Shown: in pieces, positions 34,010-44,749 of the stretch
Layout: each line of letters starts with the position of its first letter
How positions within the stretch are numbered: position 1 is the first letter of the stretch
Assembly: GCA_963576565.1 (NCBI GenBank)
Contig: OY755038.1
Location: forward strand, 174,761,287-174,825,286
Reading direction: 5' to 3'
Length of the DNA: 64,000 bases
Source: Aspidapion aeneum
Taxonomy: Eukaryota; Arthropoda; Insecta; Coleoptera; Brentidae
Program-made: the position numbers and the translations under genes
The notes under the pieces: generated by a model
The model's database searches: none
What the model was told of the DNA's origin: nothing
Seen by the model: only the letters and a program-made list of their open reading frames with translations

Positions 34010-36434
34010 CAGGGTGTCCCAAATAAAAGCAACTACACGGGGATTTCGGAAACGGTAAGAGATACGAGTTTGTTTAAATGAGAAGAAAGTTGCGCTATTC
34101 TAAGCCCAGATGCCGTATTAAAATTAAAAATATCTACAAGGGTTTATAAAATATCGAGCAAAAACTAAAAATTGTGTTTTTTGAAAAATTGAAATATCGC
34201 CGCCATCTTCAAACAAAGTTAATGAAATTTGGTAGTTTTGTATAAGCAACTACGGCCAATTAAGTGACGTTAACAATTTTTTTCTAGGCCTTCTAGTTTT
34301 TTTGAAACCATAGCCAACTTTGTTATTTCTTATGACCGCCATATTGGATTTATACTGCAATAAATAGAGCATAAAAGGAGCTTTTCAACCGTGTATAATA
34401 AGCCTATCTTTGGATGACGGAAAATGTGAATTTATTAAAAAAATAGTTTTTCACTTAGTTGGCTGTGAAACAAATGCCGTAGTTGTGTTTGTTGTCATAC
34501 CTACGTAACTAAGGTAGTACATAAAACTTTTCCAATTGATTTACATGCAAATTTTTAAAGCCTTTATTTTTAAATTTTTCTCTGGTTAAAAAATAATATA
34601 ATTTCTTAAAATCTATCTTTTATTTCTGAAACAAAAGTTTGCATTTATTATTTAATTTAAAATAAAACTAAAAACTGATCACAAAGCATTGAATTAAATA
34701 AGCAAATGTTCAAAAATTCCACCGTTATTATTCCTGCAAATCCTGCATCGATGAATTAGAGACATGCATGCATCTTTCACCATTTGAATTTTTAAAATAT
34801 CGAGCAGAAACTAAAAATTGTGTTTTTAAAAAAATTGAAATATCGCCGCCATTTTGCAAAAAAATTTAATGAAATTCGGTATTTTTGTATAAGCAACTAC
34901 GGCCAATTGAATGAAGCTAACATTTTTTTCCAGTCCTTCTAGTTTTTTTAAAATCATAGCCAACGTTGTTATTTCTTATGACGGCCATATTGGATTTATA
35001 CTTCAATAAATAGAGCATAAAAAGGAGATTTTAAACTGTGTATAATAAGCCTATCTTTGGATGACGAAAGCAAATGTTCGAAAATTCCACCGTTGTTATT
35101 TATGCAAATTCTGCATCGATGAATTAAGGACATGCATGCATGCAATTTCTTTTATGGCTTGAACAACAGCTGCCTCAAGTTCATCTATCGTATTATGAGT
35201 AGTAGAATAAATTTTATCCTTTAAGTATTCCCAAATACAAAAATCAAGAGGCGACCTAGATTTCCGATCCAGTTATTACCATGTTGCTGATTCAAATAGT
35301 CGGTTATGATTCTTGCATTATGTGGAGGTGCTCCATCTTGCTGGAACCTCATGTTTGCTACATCTTGAAGTGGCAAATTTTCTAAAATTTGGTCAACGTA
35401 ATTTTGTAGAATTTCTAGATATCGAGGTGACGTCAAATTATTATGAAAAAATGTTAAATAGTATGTGTCTGTTTATGACTCCTAGCCATACATTCAAACC
35501 CCACCTAACTTGATGGTGCACCTGACGATTTAAGAACGGATTAGTAGTTATGTCTGTTAAACACCCCGCAGTTTGTAAACCTGCATTCATTGGACCACAG
35601 AACCTTAAGCGGCAATTGAGGGTTTTCTATCAATTTTTGTATGAACCAATTGCAAAACAAGGTTCTTCTTTCTAAGTCACCATCTCAGAGGGCTTGACTA
35701 ATATGTGTTGCATATGGATGATACTTAATTTTTTTAAGAATTCTTTGTGCAATTGATATGGGTACTTCAAGATTGTTTTCTAGTTCACGAAGGGAGATGC
35801 GAGGACTTTCTCCCAATTTGGAAACCTTTCCATGTTAAATTTGATTGATAATGTGACTTTAAAAAATCTTAAGTAATTTAGAAACTTTAAAACTCCAACA
35901 GATAAATCAAATAAATGACAAATTTTTGACAGATAGTTACGTAGGTATGACAACAAACGCAACTACGGCCTTTGTTTCACAGCCAACCAAGTGAAAAACA
36001 GTTTTTCAAATAAATTCACATTTTTCGTCATTCAAAAATAGGCTTATTATATCTACATGGTTGAAAAGCTCTTTTAATGCTCTCTTTATTGACGTAGAAA
36101 TTCAATATGGCGGTCATAAGAAATAACAAGGTTAGCTATGGTTTCAAAAAAACTATAAGGTCTAGAAAAAAATTTTACGTCATTCGATTGGCCGTAGTTG
36201 CTTATACAAAACTACCAAATTTCAATAAATTTGTTTACAAGAGGGCGGCGATATTTCAATTTTTTTTAAAACACAATTTTTAGTTTTTGCTCGATATTTT
36301 AGTAACCCCTGTAGATAACTTTAATATTGACACAGCACCTGATTGGGCTGCTTAGAATAGCGCAAATTTTTTCTCATTTAAACAAACTCGCATCTCTTAC
36401 CGTTTCCGAAATCCCCATGTAGATGCTTTTATCT
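34010..36434 (-). mobile_element. Mariner-like (IS630/Tc1) transposon with TIRs of nearly 500 bp
   Basis: The left end starts CAGGGTGTCCCAAATAAAAG after TA. The right end carries the inverse but has lost its last few bases (it stops at ttttatctg). The inverted match extends from about 34020 to 34508 on the left and from 35940 to 36430 on the right. Within the element the inner part of the left TIR and the adjacent end of the coding region are duplicated (34683-34790 with 34797-35075). The transposase relic is on the minus strand. Confidence 0.8.
35120..35860 (-). pseudogene. Mariner-like transposase, decayed
   Basis: On the minus strand the order of motifs is a helix-turn-helix-like stretch (LRELENNLEVPISIAQRIL near 35730-35790), then a region reading NVWLGVI near 35480, then MRFQQDGAPPHNARI within 35221-35436, then PLDFCIWEYLKDKIY near 35220. 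The QQDGAPPH and PLDF.IW.YLKD motifs mark the DDE/D catalytic domain of IS630/mariner-type transposases that are common in insects. At least four frameshifts and stops break the gene. The assignment to the superfamily is strong; the family is not determined. Confidence 0.75.
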
Positions 36435-37262
36435 GTATATTTAAAGCAATGCAATTCAATAACAACATTGCGCGAATGCCACGTTACCACGTTACCATAT
36501 AGATATAAATACAACCAAGGCCAACAAAAAAATACACAGGTAGTGAGTTTGTGTTGGAGCCTCGGGCACTTAAACTAACCACGTGATAATGTCACCCAGA
36601 GCGCCTAGAATATAGATACCGGGTTAGTAATCCTGGTTCTTGCATGGGAAAAGACCGTGTGTTCGAGTAGGTATATACAGCCGAAAATAAAATAATAGAC
36701 AGACATAACCCAATGTTGCCACTAAAATTTAAAAGCGGTGTTGTAGGCTTATTAGTATGGTTTTCCCATATTAGTACGATCAGTTCGAGGCTATTCGCAA
36801 AGACGTCGCTAGAAGTAAGTATTTGTCCGCACCATCACTTTTTATGTGGTTTTTAAAAATAACAATATTTTATTTCTTTGTAAACGGCACTTTAAACATA
36901 AAAACCTAAAACTATCTTCGTAACTGATCGCGTAGAAATAATAAAAAATAAAATACCTAATCAATGAAGGTTATTGTCATACACAGTCGGGCTGTGCAGT
37001 CAAAGGCATAATTTTTAATAAAATTAGGAGAACAACCATATAATATATTTCTCTTTCACACGCATAAAAGCCTTTCTATCTGTACTCGAACACATTTCCC
37101 ATGCAAGATGCTTGGGAACCCTGTATATCGAAGTCTTACAAAAACTCTTAAATGACAACAGCGCCACGTCATGTCAGGAGTAGGTACGTAGATGCCAACT
37201 TCAAGATATAAAATATAAGTATAATAGGAATATGTATAAATAAACCTTTAAATTTTCCTTAC
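36435..37262. other. No gene recognised
   Basis: Sequence between the mariner-like element and ZAD copy 2. It should contain the start of the intron of ZAD copy 2 on the minus strand. I could not identify a second ZAD exon with the matching CxxC. Confidence 0.4.
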
Positions 37263-37391
37263 CTTAACTCCTGTCATAACTAAAATAACTTCCGCAAGGT
37301 TATCATGGTTTACTTGTTCCTTACTAAAAATATGTTTAAGATCTTTGGAGTCCGTTTCACATAAACGACAAGCCGTCATCAATGCAGCCAT
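37263..37391 (-). CDS. ZAD zinc-finger protein, first coding exon (copy 2)
   Basis: The ATG at 37389-37391 on the minus strand opens 43 codons, starting MAALMTACRLCETDSKD and ending VMTGVK, followed by the strong donor GTAAGG at 37262 downwards. The CRLCET start, the HIF, and the HDNLAEVILVMTG segment match copy 1 at the same positions, with the exon ending at the same codon. This supports two duplicated ZAD genes or gene fragments about 4.9 kb apart on the same strand. ZAD is a protein-protein dimerisation domain of nuclear C2H2 factors. No later exons were seen, so it is listed as a partial gene. Confidence 0.7.
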
Positions 37392-38060
37392 AGCGCTATT
37401 CGATAAGATTTGTTTTGAAAGCACGAGTCGACCGGCACTTGGTTACTCGCGACAGCCCACTTCGAAATGAATGCGATGTATGCGCAGGCTGCGTTTATAA
37501 AAGAACTTCAATTTTACGAGGTCGGACGGGTCCGAAGACGGCACCGACGACTATCGGGCATTCATGGTATTTACCGAGAAAGAACAGAGATGGACGGTTG
37601 GAAATCTGCTTTTTAACGAGGGTTATGCAGTGGCTTATCGATTTACTTTGTGACGCTTCTAACATCTAAACCCATATCTAACGGATTTGAGCCTAGATGG
37701 CGGCACAGTGAATATGGGGAGCATTCAGCAATTGGATTATAACACACTTGTTTTGTTCGTTTTTACAGAAACTGTACTACAGTTCATATCATTACTTTTG
37801 AGACAACTTTTTTTCGTTGGCCCATGCTGTTTGTTATGGTAAACAGCTGATAACTGTCATAAAGTTATCTGAAAAATTATGATATGGAGTATAGCTACTT
37901 ATTTAATTAAAATAATGCAGATATTGGAAGATATTGATAAATCTAATGCTGTTTTTGTTTTTAAACCCTTTAATTTAACTTGGCTCCATACCTATATTTG
38001 TTTGTTTGCGGCTAGGCTGTTTATATACATCTTTGTTTTAAATCTTGCGTCACCCTAGTA
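37392..38060. other. Upstream region of ZAD copy 2, no other gene recognised
   Basis: GC content is higher at 37420-37660 than in the neighbourhood, and a plus-strand ORF there shows no known domain. The position immediately upstream of the ZAD ATG makes a 5' UTR or promoter possible, but no defined element is visible. Confidence 0.35.
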
Positions 38061-38770
38061 ACACAGGTACGTTTTAAAAACGTTTTTAAATCGTCCATTT
38101 AGAACCTAGGGGAGGTTTTAAAAACGTACACCTAGGTCCCTCTGGGTCTGATAGAGGTCCCTGGAACGTTTTTGTGGGTCTTTTTTACGTTTTAAAAACG
38201 TTTTTTGGACGTTTGTCAAATTTAATTTTTTATACCTTCTGCAAAATGTGGTGACGCTTAATAAACGTTTCAGTGAAGTTCGGAAAAGTTCGCGTTTTGA
38301 GGACGTACAGAAAACGTTTCAAGGACGTCTAAAAAACGTATATGGGACGTTCAAAAATCGTTTCAGGGGACGTTTAAATAACGTTCAAAGGATATTGAAA
38401 AAAACATTCAGGGGACGTTTAAAAACGTTTCAGAGGACGTCCAAAAAAAGTTTCAGGGAACGTTTAAAAAACGTTTTAGGGACGTTTTGAAAAACGTTTA
38501 AGAGACATTTTAAAAACGTTTCAGGGACGTTTTAAAAATGTTTCAGGGACGTTTTAAAAACGTTTCAGGGTAGTTTTAAAAACGTTTCAGGGTCGTTTTA
38601 AAACCATTTCAGGGACGTTTTAAACACATTTCAGGAACGTTTTAAAAACGTTTTAGGGACGTTTTAAAAACGTTTCAGGGACGTTTTAAAAACGTTTCAG
38701 GGACGTTTTAAAAACGTTTCAGTGACTTTTTAAAAACGTTTCAGGGACGTTTCAAAAACGTTTCAGCGGC
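38060..38770. repeat. Palindromic minisatellite, unit TTTTAAAAACGTTTCAGGGACG
   Basis: From 38240 onward about 24 units of 20-22 bp run in tandem, becoming most regular at 38500-38766. Each unit contains cgttttaaaaacg, which is almost self-complementary. A looser lead-in begins near 38066. The open frame across 38248-38490 is a product of the repeat. Confidence 0.9.
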
Positions 38771-38939
38771 CCTAGACAAAGTGTAGGCCTCGGGCCCCTT
38801 GGTATTGGGCCCTCTTAAAACTTGACGCCACTCTAATCTGAGTATGGTAGAAAAGATTTTTAAATGTATGTTTTTCTGATCAGCCTATGTATATAATGAT
38901 GAATATGCTGGTAAGACAAATGTGAGGGACCTTAAAAGT

Positions 38940-39390
38940 ACAATATAAAAACGTACTTTTTGAAACGTTTTATTAACATTCTTTTCGGTACGTTTTAAAA
39001 ACGTACTTTTCGGGACGTTTTAAAAACTTACTTTTTGGGACGTTTTAAAAACGTACTTTTTGGGACGTTTTAGAAACTTACTTTTCAGGGCGTTTTAAAA
39101 ACGTACTTTTTGGGACGTTTTAAAAACGTACTTTTCGGGACGTTTTAAAAACGTACTTTTTGAGACGTTTTAAAAACGTACTTTCCAAGACGTTTTAAAA
39201 ACGTACTTCTCGAGAGACGTTTAAAAAACGTACTTTTTAGGTACGCGAAAGTTAGGACCCTAAGAAACCTAAAAAGTACATTTTAAAAACGTCCTGATTA
39301 GCTCGTTTTTAAAACGTCCTTTTTGGAATGCTTTAAAAACGTACTTTTCAGGTACGGGGACGTTGGGACCCAAAGGGACCTGGACATCCG
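38940..39390. repeat. Related minisatellite, unit GACGTTTTAAAAACGTACTTTTTGG
   Basis: About twelve units of 24-26 bp share the cgttttaaaaacgt core with the previous array but have a different tail (actttttggga). The end region carries gggacctggacatcc, which echoes in inverse the start of the first array (aggtccctctgggtc near 38135), so both arrays may belong to one foldback-type element of about 1.3 kb. Confidence 0.85.
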
Positions 39391-39412
39391 GTACTATTAG
39401 GGCAGCTACTTA

Positions 39413-39599
39413 CAGTGGCGGATCCAGGAGGGGGACCTAAGAGGCGCGGGCACCCCCCTGTCTGACAAAACTTTGTTTAGTTCCAAAGAAAAAAATACCG
39501 ACGCGTCAACATGAAACAAAAGTTTTAACAACAAAATTTACCCGCAACACCATTTTTTTAAAATTTGAAAATTACTTAATATTTAGAAATTTTCTCCTT
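39413..39599. mobile_element. Fragment of CAGTGGCGGATCCAGG-type hAT MITE
   Basis: Begins CAGTGGCGGATCCAGGAGG followed by a G/C-rich tract like that of the complete copy at 1245-1506. No right terminus is seen before the next element begins at 39600. Confidence 0.5.
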
Positions 39600-40637
39600 T
39601 GCGACGCACAGTGGAACGTTTTGAAGATCTAGGTGGACAACCCCTGAGCAACATTAACACTCTTTAATGCTTGATTTTTTTAGCTTTAAAATAACATAAA
39701 ATATTTAAAAGCATTTAGTATTTGCAATATTACCTACCTCTTTTATAGGGTGATTCAGATTTTAAGGATTTTAAGATTTGTAGTCATACTGTATGTTTTT
39801 AACGAAAATTGTTTCAACAAATTTTATAACAATGAAGTAACGGTATATATTTTTTTTAGTTTTTGCAAGAAGGAATTTAAATAACAGAATTTTGCAATAT
39901 ACAAGGTGTTTCAGAAAAATTTAAATAAAGAGGTTCTCATCTGTCACTATATGAAAAATAAATGCATTAAAAATTTTAAACCTCTTACCCCTTGCCCGGA
40001 TCGGATCGGATAGCATTATCTTTAAAGTGGTTTAATGTTAGAAAGTTTAAGAGATATTTGGATTTTAATTTTATACAACTAAGAAAGTTTAAAAAAATAT
40101 TTATTAAATTGGAAAATTCCATTTTTATTAGAAAAATATCATTACTCAACATAACAAATAATAGAATATTCAACTAACACAAGTCCATATTATTATTATT
40201 TTGCAAACTAAACTGTGTTAATTTATTTCTCAATCTGACACAAAAAAGACAAGAAAAATATATTATCATATTTCTAAAACCGCATAATAATAACTCGCTC
40301 CGTTTAAAACTTAATTTTTTGGATTTTTTTAACCTCAAAAAACTTCCCTTGGGGTTTGGTGCAGATGCATTTTTATTAAGCTTGGTTAAGCTTGTGACAG
40401 AATGAAAAGTTACTGTTTACAAAAATTCGTGAAAGTCGAGAGTTTCAAAAACCCATCGTACAGACATACATAGGGCATATTCTTAAATTACGTAACCCCT
40501 CCTCCCCCCTCCGTAATGCATATTTAAGAAAAAATATATTCAAGAATCATGACAGTGTAACGCAAGGTTAATAACCCCCCTTCCCCCTTGAGCGTTACGT
40601 ACTTTAGGAATCGGCCCATACACATAGGTACTTGGGA

Positions 40638-41508
40638 TAGGGTGTCTCAGATAAAAGTAACTACAAGGGGGTTTATAAGGATTTAGGAGACGGTAAGACA
40701 TACCACCCTTGGTAAAAAAGTGGCGCTATTCCGAGCTGTATCAAATGTATTAGCACACTTCAAGTGAAGCCATGATAATATATCAGCTTTGAAAAGTTTT
40801 TTGTATATATCTGAGAAACTGAAGCTCTTACGAAGTTTTTAGTTATAACACGAATTATTGAGCAAAATATAGTCTACTATATTACGAAAACTGTATATTG
40901 ATACGATGCTCCGTTAAAAAGATAGATTTTTTTAAAATTAATCAGCTCGTAAGAGTGTCGAGCCCTATTTTACCTGAAAATTTTATGAAAATCGGTTCAG
41001 CGGTTTAGGAGCTATCGTGTTACGGACAGAAATAATATACACACACACACAGACAGACATCACGACGATATTGCTAGGATAGGTCAAAATACACCCAAAT
41101 AACAAATTTTCGGCGTTATCTAAAAAAAAAATTTTGTCGAAAATAATACCTATTAATAATACCATTGCCATGCGGGCTAGGAAGGCAAAAACTAAAAATT
41201 GTGACTTTTTGAAAAAATAAAGTCCTAAAAAAATTGTTGACGTCATTTTATTGGCCTAGTCTTATTTATATAGTTTAATTCAATTTGTTTAAAAGAAGGC
41301 GACAATATTTTAATTTTTCGAATAACACAATTTAAGTTTTTAAGCATTATTTTGAAACCCCCTGTAGATATTTTTAACTTCGACACTACATCCGATTAAG
41401 CTCGCAGTAGCGCCATTTTTTTCCTTTTGAACGAATATCGTGTTAGTGTTACCGTTTCTGAAAATCCCACAAAGCCCCATGTACTTACTTTTATCTGGAC
41501 ACCCTGTA
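40638..41508. mobile_element. Nested mariner-like MITE
   Basis: The left end is gggtgtctcagataaaagta; the right end is its inverse (acttttatctggacaccc), close to TA dinucleotides. The right 370 bp (41140-41508) resemble the long TIR of the 34010-36434 transposon. The block at 40740-41110 is the dispersed repeat also seen at 14.7 and 60.9 kb, with a CA/CAGA microsatellite at 41040-41057. Confidence 0.65.
40740..41110. repeat. Dispersed repeat copy (3' non-LTR-like)
   Basis: Shares with 60860-61285 the order tagcacacttcaagtgaa, tatatctgagaaact, gaaaatcggtt then ggtttaggagctatcgtg, then an ACAC/ACAGACAG microsatellite and catcacgacgatattgct. Such a block at the end of many insect elements is typical of non-LTR 3' ends; here that is inference. 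Confidence 0.6.
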
Positions 41509-42254
41509 GACAAACAGACACATTGACTCATCGTGATATAGAAAAATGCACGAAGATTGACTAATTAAGGTTACAAAATCCCCAAAGGGCACATTTGTGA
41601 AGGTATCAAAAAGAAAATGTCATTAAACACAAATAATACGTTTTCTATTTTTAGAGTTGCAGGCTAACAAAATAATTAAGTACAAGTTTACCGCAAAAAA
41701 AGGACAAAATTTCAATACTGCGTCAGAAAGTAGAGATTTCGGTTAATTAGAAAATAATAAAACTAACATGTTCAAATCAACAAATTCTAACAAACTAAAG
41801 TTTCAGTCCAACAAAAACTATATAGAAATAAAATTTTCCTTACCAAAACACCAGCGAATTAATAAAATCATAGCAAGTAAAACACTGCAACAATGACAGT
41901 CAAAATGCTTCCCTAGTTTTAAGGACATGTCACTCTAAAAATACCTGGCACTTGTTTTACTCCAGCGCCTACTACGCGGGAAAAAACAATATTGTTTTAA
42001 AGCATTGCCCATACCTAAGATTAAAATGTCTAAAACTTTCAATGCAAATATCTAGACAACCAGAGGTGATAAAAAATAATATTTTGGATCTAGGATGTAT
42101 GGAATATGCTCTTTCATTGTAGGTAGCTGAAATGTTAATTTATAGTACTTAACCATGTCCACCTAGATTAGTCAAACGTTCCACTGTGCGACGCATAATC
42201 TTCATCTGTCAATTGGAATTTTAGAGGTAAGTCGAAATATTTTAGTTTTTGCTA

Positions 42255-42422
42255 GTGTTGCCGCCGAGACGAGAGATTCTCGCCTCTCGTCTCGTCTCGC
42301 CCTCTCTCGACGAGACGAGAGAGATATTTTCTCTCGAATGAAAGCTTGAGACGAGAGAGAGGCACTCTCTCGTCGAGAGATTCTCGTTTCTCTCGTCGAG
42401 AGATTCTCGTTTCTCTCGAGCA
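42255..42422. repeat. TCTCG/CGAGA-rich palindromic tract
   Basis: A 170-bp run made almost only of ctctcg, tctcgtctcg and gagacgagag motifs in both orientations, able to pair with itself over most of its length. It has no coding sense beyond chance frames. Confidence 0.85.
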
Positions 42423-43743
42423 AAAAAGGTTGGTTTTCTAAATTTTTTAAACGAATTACCATCTGCTCGTATTGACCTATTATAGAGTTACGCTGATATT
42501 TATGAACAAAAGTATGCAAAAATAGTCATATTTTCCTTCCTTGACAACATGTATGCTCTGATAAATTCGTGTTAATAATGCGTTATCTCTGAAAGTACTG
42601 TAAATATTTTTAAAAAAAGAAGGAAACAAAAATCTAAAAATGGGGGTTTTGATGAAAAAAAGATCCCTCCGATCAAAATTTGACATTTACCAAAAGGGTT
42701 GGATATTTTAGCCAGAAAATTAAGACGTATAACTCATCTTTTAGTATCTACTTGAAAAACTATAAGGTTGGTTGGTAAAAATGTACGGAAAAACACTGTA
42801 GGTAAAACTCTTATATCAGCACTTCCATAGGACTTAAGAGCAGGTAGACAGACCTTGGTGCTAAAGGGTTGAAAATTATATTTACTGGAAAAACAAATTT
42901 TGCTCTTACTTGGAAGTTAAATATAATTGTATATTAATAAAATTAAATCCGAGGACCGTAACTTGCTACCTGCAAATAAATAGTTCTATGTAAGCGTATA
43001 GCGAAAGAAAATTTAGCTAAACGTGTTTAAGTCCAGAATGGTATTTTGTATGAAACATATATTTTATAGTAAATTTATTTTAATTCTGCCCCAAGAATAA
43101 GTCCCAATGCCAGCCATCGTTGATTTCACCGAGATCAAAGACCGCCAGCCGGCTTATTTATCTGTTTGTTGGGAAACCTGTGGTAAAAATATCATTACAC
43201 TTTTTTTTGTACAATTTAATATCTCAATTGTTTTGCGCCGTCGGCATGCATCAAAGGGCTATGTAATGGTTTTACCCAAGAATTTACCTAAATACAATGA
43301 TTTATTGCTTTATTTTTAAGGATTTATATTATTGGCAAAACACAAAATAATCTTTTATCAACGAACAATTGGGAAAACATTTCCAGAGCTTTTATTTCAT
43401 CGGCATCAACGAGGTATTTTAGGACATGTATTGTATTTACTTCTTTATTTATTGTATGTGTACCGGGTGGGCCAACCAAAACAGTACAATTTTTTTTCAT
43501 TATAACTTTTGAACTGAAACTGAAAATCGATTGTAGATTTTAATGGGACAAACTGTACCCTTCAAAGATGCTCGTTTATTCTTGTGTTGCGAACATGTTT
43601 TAATTATTTTTTTAAATGAGTAACAAAGCTGCAATCTCGCCACGCACAACAAGGTATAAATCAGCCAAATCGGTTCAATTGATTTATACCTTTCTTATAC
43701 CTTCTAAAAAAAATTGTTTGTGTTTCAAGCATTGTTTTGAATA
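42423..43743. other. No gene recognised
   Basis: AT-rich sequence with a short open frame at 43107-43319 without recognisable domain. Nothing else I can support. Confidence 0.45.
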
Positions 43744-44739
43744 CAGTGAAGTCCGCTTATAACGAACCCGTTTATAGCGAACTTCTGGTTAATACGAACC
43801 TTTTTTCTTTATACGAAAAGTCATCCATAAATACTCATGTATTGTCTTACTGGTTATAACGATCCCGCTTATAGCGAACTTCCGGATATAGCGAACCTAA
43901 TTTTAATAATCTAGAATATGTATTTTTCTTTTAAAACGAACTTTATATAAGCAGACAATGGACGTTTTCACACTAGACGATACGGCAACGACACGAATGG
44001 TTGCAAAGACATGCACAAGACCCAGAATATGATCACGAGTATGAATTCGATAATGATATGCTTGATTTAGTAGAAGAACAAGCTAAGAGAAAAATGTGTG
44101 ACTTCGATTTTAACGATTATGTAACTATTGACAGACTTTGTAGCAAGAGAAACGTTGACTGATGAGCAAATTATAATCTCTCCATAACCTTAAACATGGT
44201 TTCAAGTGATAATGAGGAAGATAATAATGATCCTGGTCAAGATAATTCTGTTGAAGTCACTAAGGCTTATGTTCCAACCATTCGTGAAATGGAAAACAAA
44301 ATTTCGGAAACTCGTAATTTTTTGGAATCACGCCAAGTTTCTGATAAAATATGGGCATCATTTTGTAACCTTGAAAGCTATATAAACAGGGAATATTTTT
44401 CCAGTAGAAATGTACAAACAAAAATTATGGATTTCATAATAATAAAAAAAAAGATTTAGGCTCCTTTTATGTATGTATTACATACCACCATATTATGTAC
44501 TTTACATATTTATATGTATAACAATAATAATAAACGTCTTTATTCGTATGTATTCTGCCTTTTTCTAAAAATATAAAAATTTATAGTATTTTTTGTAATA
44601 TTTTTAGTTTTCTTAATCTATACTATTAAAAAAAGAAACACAAAAAATTAAACAAAATTTATTTATTACTGTTTATAACGAACCTCGGATATAACGAACG
44701 AAGTTCATTTTTGAGGTTCGTTATATCCGGACTTCACTG
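43744..44739 (+). mobile_element. pogo/Tigger-like DNA transposon, internally deleted
   Basis: Left end CAGTGAAGTCCGCTTATAAC and right end (its inverse, ttatatccggacttcactg) are both next to TA (43742-43743 and 44740-44741). Further copies of the gcttatagcgaac motif follow inside the left end. The interior keeps the transposase C-terminus. At 996 bp it is about half the usual length. Confidence 0.9.
44020..44456 (+). pseudogene. pogo/Tigger transposase, C-terminal fragment
   Basis: Plus-strand frame from about 44025 reads EYDHEYEFDNDMLDLV and FNDYVTID; after one small shift it continues with LTDEQII, then the ORF from 44196 with an acidic run (SDNEEDNNDPGQDN) and MENKISETRNFLESRQ. The FxDYVxID...LTDEEI pattern and the acidic, helical tail are typical of the C-terminus of Tigger-like transposases after the DDE domain. 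The DDE domain itself is deleted. Confidence 0.7.
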
Positions 44740-44749
44740 TATTACACGT

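Larger units (their letters stand above)
39609..42186. mobile_element. 2.6-kb TIR element with 9-bp TSD
   Basis: The left end CAGTGGAACGTTTTGAAGAT and its continuation ctaggtggaca are matched in inverse at the right end (tgtccacctaga then cgttccactg). The nonamer TGCGACGCA flanks both ends exactly (39600-39608 and 42187-42195). A 9-bp TSD suggests a Mutator-like element; the CAGTGG ends would also suit hAT, whose TSD is 8 bp. There is no transposase; a mariner-like MITE sits inside. Confidence 0.85.

Noticed and set aside
37415..37669. 84-codon plus-strand ORF upstream of ZAD copy 2
   Set aside because: No domain; antisense to the likely 5' region of the ZAD exon.
38248..38490. 80-codon ORF with repeated RLKN/GRLK segments
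   Set aside because: It follows exactly the period of the minisatellite and has no other support.
38240..39390. Regular short repeats resembling a CRISPR array
   Set aside because: Units are contiguous with no unique spacers, there are no cas genes, and the genome is clearly eukaryotic.
42202..42519. 105-codon minus-strand Arg/Ser-rich ORF
   Set aside because: Product of the tctcg/cgaga tract; the RS-like composition is not evidence of a splicing factor.
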